A stretch of DNA of 54,434 nt. It comes from Planctomycetota bacterium (GTDB lineage: Bacteria; Planctomycetota; UBA1135; GCA-002686595). The stretch covers positions 1 to 54,434 of the forward strand of contig NYUD01000026.1 in NCBI GenBank assembly GCA_002683825.1. Reading direction: 5' to 3'. Position numbers and translations under genes: made by a program. Numbering within the stretch: position 1 is the first letter of the stretch; every line of letters starts with the position of its first letter. Below are positions 16,101 through 23,300 of this stretch, piece after piece. The notes below the pieces were generated by a model. That model ran no database searches. It worked only from the letters and a program-made list of their open reading frames with translations, and had not been told where the DNA came from.

Positions 16101-16607
16101 GCGCTCGTCAGCGGTGCCTCGATCTTCGTGCGCGACGAAGAGGGGCACCTGGTCGAGCTCTTCTCCGTGGCCCAGACCAACGCCTCGGGGAGCTTCGAGT
16201 ATCCCGGCCTGGCGCCGGGTGATTACACGATCACGGCCCGCACATCCTCCCTCGCCTCGGCCGGAGAGTTTCCGGTCCGAGTCCGCGCCGGTGAGTCGAG
16301 CGAGGTGACCGTGGTGGTGCAAACCGCCACCATGCTGGTCGTCAATCTCGTCGACAAGAGCGGCGCCGACGTTCCCGCGCGCGTCAGCGTGTTGGACTCC
16401 GAAGGCCGCGAGATGAACGGGATGTTGAGTCTGGCGGAAATCATGGAACGCGTCAGTGGCGGCCTGGGCAGCGCCATCCAGCGCGTCGGCCCGCTGCCGC
16501 CCGGGTCCTACGTGGTGCGCGCGTTCGCCGAGGACGGGCGCACCACCGAGCGTCGCATCACCCTGAGCGGCCGGCCGGAGCGAAAGGCGAAGTTGTGGCT
16601 CGAGTAG
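13122..16607 (+). CDS. Secreted or anchored multi-domain carboxypeptidase-regulatory-like protein, 1161 aa
   Basis: A single N-terminal membrane helix (about 5-22, ILVSVGFLALFLVLLVRFLG) with few positive charges before it could be an uncleaved anchor. After a Pro/Ser/Glu-rich linker, eight or nine carboxypeptidase-regulatory-like (Ig-fold) repeats run to the end, each with the signature G-x-V-x-D-x-x-G-x-P-V-A-G-A (examples GRVVDDEGGPVAGANV, GQVVDPDGQPVAGAEV, GTVRDASGALVSGASIFV). No catalytic module is present. These domains are known as structural or binding modules. The repeats resemble the extracellular part of the sigma-factor fusion at 7362-9890. No Shine-Dalgarno sequence is visible. 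Confidence 0.85.
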   Translation: MKIRILVSVGFLALFLVLLVRFLGPKEGPSRQAELTPRPDAAETPADEARALDPVEPPSVSSTSESGPSQTRSVVSAESDEKAARTWPEEETRWIDVSLVVPADTPREERVWVLALAANADYEELRDKGGPLVELRAGTDPARIDGTLGAALVDVVGKARIGLPPDADEAWLAVSGSYLYSQKLHRIEVGELTGPVELRPVLGAWISGRLLAPPGEEQTDFTRVEIELTWSALTSLDLGTASSDPLNLKAEADAEGRFELFAVPVGRPQTLKTESPSLAVAISDDVQALPGDHVQIELALLRGGSIRGRVVDDEGGPVAGANVDALGGELLGNPTMRLRKTESDAEGRFVLEGVAPGKDWLRVRHDDYQDLLSSAFELGDGEVREHGEVVLSQGLAIAGTVLFPDGTPATNARVWVEPDLSENLAGSPSDPRAYIGARNDDAVDEEGAFRITGTGPGPWVVGATLQVDEEQEGGPGIGRWTAFQDVVHAPSEELNLVLAAPIHVSGEVVDGAGQPVAAFQIRGERAGSQWYMPPSEKREEAFESEDGSFRMTDLRSGDWDFTAEAEGYARSEEITIQLPSEEPLAFALLRPVRLAGQVVDPDGQPVAGAEVGKELEGTEVFEAMQGRGDWPVAKSDAEGRFALEELAPGAGSVVAKKDGFARSEAVAFELSEGEERVDLMLALRRGAILSGEVYGSDGERSAGCLVIIQMPTLQERRMTNTGSDGTFVEHGLTPGSWQVQAFPGIESLQSESGEALDQATLLAALKMATVQLVDEGDEHVVLGEPPADPVLVHGRVTLADAPVADSIISFVPAGGGGMELLKIHPLDSGGRYELQLGEAGDYLVTIQTMSVPGRQNSIEFRRSIPQTGNFKLDFELPLGRVSGRVLGPDREPLAEARITLNLEGGLVFGTVFGGQYNETVTDANGDYEIPYLRPGRYLVAAGGASLGGFLGDGNVHGRQVTTVEVKESQWVRGLDFRLGESGKFHGTVRDASGALVSGASIFVRDEEGHLVELFSVAQTNASGSFEYPGLAPGDYTITARTSSLASAGEFPVRVRAGESSEVTVVVQTATMLVVNLVDKSGADVPARVSVLDSEGREMNGMLSLAEIMERVSGGLGSAIQRVGPLPPGSYVVRAFAEDGRTTERRITLSGRPERKAKLWLE

Positions 16608-16729
16608 ACGGGAAGAACCCCTTGCAACGCCGTGTTCCATGACCGTCGCGAGCTCGAAGGGGGGACGCGGTTCGACCCCGGCCTGCGCTCTCGAGCTTCG
16701 TCGCCCACCCGATCAAAGGAAAGAACGCC

Positions 16730-16825
16730 ATGGGTCAGGTGCTTCCCCGAAACCTCGATCTGGCGCTCTTCTTCTCCGGTGCGGGGCGCTACAGCGTGCG
16801 CAAGGGGATTCCACGGTGGGATTGA
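16730..16825 (+). CDS. Possible 31-aa small protein
   Basis: A short ORF (MGQVLPRNLDL to KGIPRWD) has a good Shine-Dalgarno sequence, AAAGGAAAG, about 9 nt before its ATG, and lies 11 nt before the methyltransferase gene. The ribosome binding site is the main support. It could be a leader peptide or a small protein, or chance. Confidence 0.35.
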   Translation: MGQVLPRNLDLALFFSGAGRYSVRKGIPRWD

Positions 16826-16836
16826 GCGGCTAGCGA

Positions 16837-17529
16837 ATGACCGCCGTCATCACGCTGGCCGTTCTCGTCGGCCTGTTCGCCCTCACCCTGACGCCGCCGG
16901 GGAGGAGCTTGCGTCGGTGGGCCATGGCCCGGCTCTACGACCGGGTGATGAGCCGCTTCGAGGTTCATGCCGCCGAGCGCAAGCGCGCGCTCTTCGCGGA
17001 GCTCTCGGGCACCGTCGTCGAGATCGGCCCTGGGACCGGCGCCAACTTCCAGCACCTGCCCGACGGCTTGCAGCGCTGGATCGGGATCGAGCCCAACCCG
17101 CACATGCATCCCCGCCTGCGGGCTTCCGCGGCGCGCCGTAACATCGAAGTGGACTTCCGCAACCTCTCGGCCGAGGGCATGGGGGTCGAAGACGAGTCCG
17201 TCGATGCGGTCCTCAGCACCTTCGTGCTGTGTTCGGTCCCCGATCCGGCGGCCGTCCTTGGCAACGTACGGCGTATTCTCGTACCCGGCGGTCGTTTCGT
17301 GTTCATGGAGCACGTGGCGGCGCCGCCCGGCAGCCGGCTGCGCCGGCTCCAGGGCCTGGCCGGACCCTTCTGGAAGTACATGGCCGATGGCTGTTGTCTC
17401 GACCGCGAGCTCGGCGACGCCATCCGCGGGGCCGGCTTTCGCGAAGTGCGTCTCGAGGGGTTCGTGACGCCGCGCGAAACGCTTCCGGTGGTCGTTTCGA
17501 ATCTCGTGGCCGGTGTGGCCACCAAGTAG
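16837..17529 (+). CDS. Class I SAM-dependent methyltransferase, membrane-anchored, 230 aa
   Basis: The first 22 residues form a hydrophobic helix (VITLAVLVGLFALTLT), so the enzyme is probably held at the membrane. The SAM-binding motif I is VVEIGPGTGANFQHLP. Later motifs are AVLSTFVLCSVPDP and RILVPGGRFVFMEHV, typical of the UbiE/COQ5-like Methyltransf_11 group. The substrate is unknown; a lipid or quinone would fit the membrane anchor. It ends with an ordinary TAG and is followed by a 304-base stretch without a gene. Confidence 0.85.
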   Translation: MTAVITLAVLVGLFALTLTPPGRSLRRWAMARLYDRVMSRFEVHAAERKRALFAELSGTVVEIGPGTGANFQHLPDGLQRWIGIEPNPHMHPRLRASAARRNIEVDFRNLSAEGMGVEDESVDAVLSTFVLCSVPDPAAVLGNVRRILVPGGRFVFMEHVAAPPGSRLRRLQGLAGPFWKYMADGCCLDRELGDAIRGAGFREVRLEGFVTPRETLPVVVSNLVAGVATK

Positions 17530-17833
17530 CCCTCTAGCCTGGACGACTTCGGTGCAGGTCCGTCGCTGCTGGTGCAGTTCGACTTCGAGAGGTGTTGCAG
17601 CGCGGTTCTCGCACACGACGCGCGGTTCGACGGTCCCGGGTCTGGTACGAAAGTCACTGTCACGGCCGGAATCGAGACGAATAGGATTGTCGGCCTGGAG
17701 ACGGCCTTGGGATACTTCCTGTACGCCGGGTCGGTGACCAGGTGCGCGTGCGGGGTGGTCCGTACGATGAAGGCCCTTGATGACACGTGACATCGACCTG
17801 GTCATCCGCTGACCGCAAAGGAGAGGTTGCGCC
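17530..17833. other. Intergenic stretch, nothing recognised
   Basis: About 300 bases without a gene. One 72-codon frame (17572-17790) shows no domain and no ribosome binding site, so I leave it out. The last bases contain AAGGAGAGG, the ribosome binding site of the aminotransferase. Confidence 0.45.
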
Positions 17834-19003
17834 ATGCCCACCACCACCAAGTTTCGGCCTTCGCATCGGGGCTCGTCACCGAGCGTCGCCGAGGAACTCC
17901 AGGCGCGAGCCCATGGGATCGAGGCTGAGGGTGCCTCCGTGATTTATCTCCATGTAGGCCAGCCGAGTACGGGCGCACCGGAGGGCACGCTGGAAGCCGT
18001 CGCGGCCGCGGGTCGCGATTCCACCCTCGGCTACACCCCGGCCGCCGGCATCGATCCGCTCCGCGAGCGACTCGCGCGGCAATACCAGCAACTCTACGGC
18101 GTCGATATCGCCCCGCAGCGAATCGTCGTCACGCTAGGCGCATCGGGCGCGATGATTCTCGCGATCGTAGGGTGCTTCGACGAACGCCAACGGCTGGGCT
18201 TGCCCCAGCCCTTCTACTACGGATACCGGTACGCGATGGAGACACTCGGGGTGGAGTGCGTGGGCTTCCCGACGTCGATGGAGAATCACTTCCAACCCAC
18301 GATCGCCGACATCGAGGCGATCGAGGGTGGCATCGACGGACTCGTGATCGCCAGCCCCAACAACCCGACCGGCTCCATGATCGTGCCGGAGGCACTGAAG
18401 GAACTCGCCGAGTACTGCGAGAGTCGCCAGATTCGTCTGATCTCGGACGAAATTTACCACGGCATCGTCTTCGAAGACGACACGCCCGAGGTGACGGCAG
18501 TCTCTTATTCCGACGAGGCGATCGTGGTCAACAGTTTTTCGAAGTACTACTCGATGGCGGGTTGGAGGCTCGGCTGGATGGTCCTCCCCGACTACCTGGT
18601 GGCCCCGATTTCCAATCTTGCGCACAACCTCTACCTCTGTTCGCCCGCGCCCGCTCAGGTCGGGGCGCTGCACGCGCTCGACTGCCGGGACGAACTGGAT
18701 CACCACGTGGAGTGCTATCGACGCAACCGGGACCTCATGCTGGACCGGCTTCCAGCCATGGGCTTCGATCGCTTCTCTGCGCCGCACGGTGCCTTCTACC
18801 TCTACTGCCACGTCAAGCACATGCACGAGGACAGCGTCGAGTTCTGCATCGAGATGCTCGAGGAAGCGAAGGTCCTGGCGGCCCCGGGTTCGGATTTCTG
18901 TCCGGACACCGGACAGCACTTCGTGCGCTTCTCGTACGCCGGAGCGACCGCGGACATCGCGGAGGCGCTGGACCGTATCGAGCGTTGGCGCGGGCGGGTT
19001 TGA
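17834..19003 (+). CDS. Class I/II PLP-dependent aminotransferase, 389 aa
   Basis: Fold-type I aminotransferase of the aspartate/aromatic (AAT_I) group, moving an amino group between an amino acid and a 2-oxo acid. AAGGAGAGG lies 7 nt before the ATG. Family marks are the N-terminal HVGQPSTGAPEG, the glycine loop VTLGASGAM, the substrate-site SPNNPTGSMI, the segment SDEIYHGIVFED and the PLP-lysine region NSFSKYYSMAGWRLGWMV, followed by the C-terminal VRFSYAGA with the carboxylate-binding Arg. The length is normal. No pathway genes are next to it, so the amino-acid substrate is not known. Confidence 0.92.
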   Translation: MPTTTKFRPSHRGSSPSVAEELQARAHGIEAEGASVIYLHVGQPSTGAPEGTLEAVAAAGRDSTLGYTPAAGIDPLRERLARQYQQLYGVDIAPQRIVVTLGASGAMILAIVGCFDERQRLGLPQPFYYGYRYAMETLGVECVGFPTSMENHFQPTIADIEAIEGGIDGLVIASPNNPTGSMIVPEALKELAEYCESRQIRLISDEIYHGIVFEDDTPEVTAVSYSDEAIVVNSFSKYYSMAGWRLGWMVLPDYLVAPISNLAHNLYLCSPAPAQVGALHALDCRDELDHHVECYRRNRDLMLDRLPAMGFDRFSAPHGAFYLYCHVKHMHEDSVEFCIEMLEEAKVLAAPGSDFCPDTGQHFVRFSYAGATADIAEALDRIERWRGRV

Positions 19004-19133
19004 CCCGGTTCCTCCCTCCGGCGTGGGAAGTGGCCTTCGACCGGGCAGGCGCGATTCTCGACTCTTCGTTCCGATCGTTCAGCGCGCGTGAGCGATCGCG
19101 CCGCTCTCGTCCGGACCGGACAGCTTTCCGGCT

Positions 19134-19976
19134 TCACTCGTCCCCGGCGAACACACCTCTCAAGAAGACGCCCACTTCGTGGCGGTAACCCTCACTTGAC
19201 TGGAATCCGCCGTCGTTGTGACCGCCGGACGTTCGCAAGAGCCGCTTGGGTTCATTCGCGACCGCGTGCAGCCTTTCGCCGTGAGAGAAGGGGATGAGCT
19301 CGTCCTCGGGACTGTGAATCGTCAGGTACGGAACCTGGATCGAGCCGAGCTTGTCGGCGTTCGCAAAGCGATTCCGCACCAGGAGGCGTGTGGGAAACCA
19401 GGGGTAGATCTCGGCCGCGACGTCGGGAACCGAAGTGAAGGCGCTCTCGGTGATCAAGGCGCGGCACGCATGCCTGGAGGCCAGCTGAACCGCAACGCCT
19501 CCGCCCAGTGACTCGCCGAAGAGAACGATCCTGGACGGCGGGATTCCCCGTTCGTCGGTGAGGTATTCGTAGGCCGCTTCACCATCCAGATAGACACCCT
19601 CCTCCGTCGGAGTGCCCTCGCTGTTGCCGTAGCCGCGGTAGTCGAAGAGCAACACCGAAAAGTCCAGCTCGTGAAAGGCGCGCGCAAGTCCCAGCCGATC
19701 CGCAATGTTGCCGGCATTGCCGTGGGCGACCAGGATGACACCCGTGGCTTCACTCCTTGGAATCCACCACCCGTGAATCGAGACTCCATCCCGGGTCTTG
19801 AGCCGCACATCCTCATACTCCAAGCCCGCCGTGGCAGGCGTCGCCTGTGGCGGGCGTCCCGGGAAAAAGACCGCGCGATTCTGGAAGAGGTACAGGAGCA
19901 GACAAAGCCCCAGATAGGCCAGGATCGCGATACAGAGGGCGATCGGCAGCATGCGTTTCAATGGGGCCGGTCCCAT
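19134..19976 (-). CDS. Membrane-anchored alpha/beta hydrolase (BEM46-like), 280 aa
   Basis: An N-terminal membrane helix (LPIALCIAILAYLGLCLLLY) is followed by the pattern FQNRAVFFPGRP and the hydrolase core: HGNAGN (oxyanion loop), GESLGGG (Ser nucleophile), SPEDELIPFSHG (Asp region) and SGGHND (His). This layout matches the BEM46/ABHD13-like serine hydrolases, usually esterase- or thioesterase-like with unknown natural substrate. The frame is open 84 codons further upstream, but that part is not protein-like; I start at the ATG before PAPLKRMLP. A second ATG at 19952 is equally possible. No Shine-Dalgarno sequence is clear. Confidence 0.87.
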   Translation of the reverse strand: MGPAPLKRMLPIALCIAILAYLGLCLLLYLFQNRAVFFPGRPPQATPATAGLEYEDVRLKTRDGVSIHGWWIPRSEATGVILVAHGNAGNIADRLGLARAFHELDFSVLLFDYRGYGNSEGTPTEEGVYLDGEAAYEYLTDERGIPPSRIVLFGESLGGGVAVQLASRHACRALITESAFTSVPDVAAEIYPWFPTRLLVRNRFANADKLGSIQVPYLTIHSPEDELIPFSHGERLHAVANEPKRLLRTSGGHNDGGFQSSEGYRHEVGVFLRGVFAGDE

Positions 19977-20045
19977 GCCGTGAGCGTAGTCGGTGCTTCG
20001 CTCGAAGCAAACGGCTCCGTGGATAAGTGCTCCGAAGGGGTGTCT

Positions 20046-20279
20046 TTGCGAAGCTCTACCCCTGAAGACCCCCCTGTGACCCCCGTCGGGCAGGGCCTGC
20101 TCGGCCTCGCTCTCGAGCACGAGCTGCCACAGGGGCTTCACGACGCCGAGCCAGGCGAGAAACACCCCTTTGAAGCGCCCATTCTCATGGAGCCCCACAA
20201 CGGCATCCGCCTCCGCTCCACCGTCCAAGCGGTCCTCGACGAAGTGGAAGCGCTGCTCGACGCAGAAGCACGGAGCTAG
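20046..20279 (+). CDS. Possible 77-aa protein of unknown function
   Basis: A forward frame between two larger genes has strong G/C third-position bias. It can start at a TTG 5 nt after GAAGGGG. Features are TPVGQGLLGLALEHELPQGL, PHNGIRLRST and a helical end VLDEVEALLDAEA. It has no known domain. It lies 90 nt before the PVC-type protein gene on the same strand and overlaps nothing else. I think it is more likely real than not, but the start is uncertain. Confidence 0.5.
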   Translation: MRSSTPEDPPVTPVGQGLLGLALEHELPQGLHDAEPGEKHPFEAPILMEPHNGIRLRSTVQAVLDEVEALLDAEARS

Positions 20280-20368
20280 CGCAAGCCGGAGCGTTCGCTC
20301 TCACCCGGCCGGCTCCCCGGCCTGACTTTCGGCTCGGGCTGCTAGACTCCTTTCAGGAGGTACGGTCC

Positions 20369-23300
20369 TTGGCTCTCGTCGTCGCTCTTTGTCTCGTCTC
20401 GCAGGTTCCCACTTCGGTCGTTCGGGAACCCACCTTCGAGCGCATCCAGCTCTCGGAGACCTTCTTTAGCGAAGGCGCCAGCTTCGCGGACCTCGATCGG
20501 AACGGGGACGCGGACGTCATCTCCGGTCCTTTCTGGTACGCGGGCCCGAGCTTCACCGAACGGCACGTGATCTACGCTCCGCGCGCGTTCGATCCGGCCT
20601 CGTACTCGAACAATTTCTTCTGCTTCCCGTACGACTTCGACGGGGACTCCTGGCTCGACATTCTCTTCGTGGGGTTCCCGGGCCAGGAGGCGCGTGTGTT
20701 CTTCAATCCCGGTGAAGGTTCCATCGGCGCGGGCGGGGTTGAGGGGTGGGACTCGCAGGTGGTCGTTGCGAACGTCGACAACGAGTCGCCGGCGTTCACG
20801 GACCTGACGGGGGACGGGCGACCCGAACTGGTGTTCCACACGGACGGGCGCTTCGGCTGGGCCGGTCCGGATCGCGAAGAGCCGGGGAAGCCGTGGACGT
20901 TTCATGCGCTTTCTCCGGACCTCGGTCTGCAGCGCTTCACTCACGGGCTCGGGGTCGGCGACGTCGACGGGGACGGGCGCGCCGATCTCCTGGAGAAGAG
21001 CGGCTGGTGGCGACAGCCAGCTTCGCTCGCAGGCGAGCCGCTCTGGGAGAAGCACTCCTTCGAGTTCACGCCCCACGGTGGAGCACAGATGTACGCCTTC
21101 GACGTCGACGGAGACGGCGACAGCGACGTGGTTACGAGCCTCGCTGCGCACCACTTCGGCCTCGCGTGGTTCGAGCAACGAGAGGGCGACGGAGGCATCA
21201 CGTTCGAGAAGCATCCGATCCTCGGCGAGAAACTCGACCAGGTCCTGAACGGTGTTCAATTCGCAGAGCTCCACGCCGTCGATGTCGTCGACATGAACGG
21301 CGACGGCTTGCTCGACTTCGTGACCGGCAAGCGCTGGTGGTCGCACGGCGCGAAGGGGGACCCCGAGCTGGGCAACCCTGCGGTGGTCTACTGGTTCGAG
21401 CTCTCGCGCGCAGAGGGGAGAGCGAGCTTCACTCCGCACCTGGTCGATGACGACTCGGGCGTCGGCACGCAGGTCGTTGCGGACGATGTCGATGGCGACG
21501 GCCGCGTCGACGTCGTCATCGGCAACAAGAAGGGGACCTTTTTCCTTCGCCAGCAGGAGGAGGGCGAAGAACGCTCGAGCCGGACCGTTGCGCATGCGCC
21601 GCCTCGGAAGGAGAAGGAGCAGGTCGGCATTCGTCCGCTCGGCGACGACGGGGAGCCCTTGAATCTCGACTTCGAATCCGGCGATCTATCCCATTGGACC
21701 GCGGATTCCGACGCCTTCGACGGTCAGCCGACCCGTGGGGATGTGCCTGCGGCGCGGTCTCGAGAAGCGAGCGAGCACCAGGGCGAGTACTGGATCGGCG
21801 GCTACGAGAAAGTCGGGGACGGCCCGGAGGGGACGCTGCGCTCGAGCTCTTTCGAGGTCACTCACCCCTGGGCCAGCTTCCTCGTCGGCGGCGGCAATCA
21901 CAAGGAGACTGCGGTCGAGGTGCGAGATGCTGCATCGGACGCGGTGATCTTTCGCTCCTCGGGTGGGAACTACGAGAGCATGCAGCGTGTCGTCGTCGAC
22001 CTGCGCGAGAAAGCCGGAGGGCGCATCTATATCTTGCTCGTTGACGGGCATACCGAAGGGTGGGGGCACGTCAACTACGACGACTTCCGCTTCCACGTGG
22101 AAAAGCCGCACTTCGAACGCAGGGCCGACATCCCTGAGATCCGACCCGAGGACGCGGTGAAACACGCGGGGCTGGCGCCCGACGAAGCCGCCGCCGCGAT
22201 GGAGGTTCCGGCCGGTTTTCAGGTCGAGACGATCGCGGCCGAGCCGGACCTGCACCAACCGATCGCCTTCACGATCGACGCGCGCAACCGACTTTGGGTG
22301 GCGGAGGCGTTCTCGTATCCGGTCCGGCGTCCGGATGGGGAGGGACACGACTCCCTGATCGTCTTCCAGGACGAGGACGAGGACGGCACCTTCGAGACCC
22401 GTACGGTGTTCTGCAACGACCTCAACCTCATCAGCGGGTTCGAGGTCGGTTTCGGCGGTGTGTGGGTCGGCGCCGCGCCCTATCTGTACTTCATTCCGGA
22501 TCGTGACGACGACCTCGTTCCGGACGGAGCGCCCGAGGTCGTGCTGGACGGCTGGGGGTACGAGGACACACACGAGACACTGAACGCCTTCAACTGGGGT
22601 CCGGACGGCTGGCTCTACGGCTGTCACGGTGTGTTCACCCATTCGCGGGTCGGCGCGCCCGGCACCCCGGACGACGAGCGCGTGAAGATCAACGCCGGCG
22701 TCTGGCGCTACCACCCGGTCCGTCGGGAGTTCGAGGTCTTCGCCTGGGGGTCGAGCAACCCATGGGGCGTCGACTTCGACGCGCGTGGCCAGGCGTTCAT
22801 CACCGCGTGCGTCATCCCGCACCTCTATCACGTCGTTCAGGGCGGCAGGTACGAACGGCAGGCCGGCGAGCACTTCAACGAGAACGTGTTCGAGGACATC
22901 GACACGATCGCGGATCACCGGCACTACGTTGGAGCGACGCCCCACTCGGGCAACCTGCGCTCGAACAGCGCTGGTGGAGGGCACGCGCACTGCGGCGCGA
23001 TGATCTACCTCGGCAACTCGTTTCCAGACGAATACCGTGGCGCGATCTTCATGAACAACGTCCACGGGAACCGTGTCAACATGGACACGCTCGAGCGTGA
23101 CGGATCCGGCTTCGTCGGGAGGCATGGCAAGGACTTCCTCGTCTCGAACGACAAGTGGTTCCGCGGCATCAACCTGAAGACGGGACCCGAGGGCTCGGTC
23201 TACCTGAGCGACTGGTACGACCCGCAGGCGTGCCACGATCCAACGCTCGAGCGCTGGGACCGGACGAACGGCCGTATGTATCGCGTGTCCTACGGTGTTC

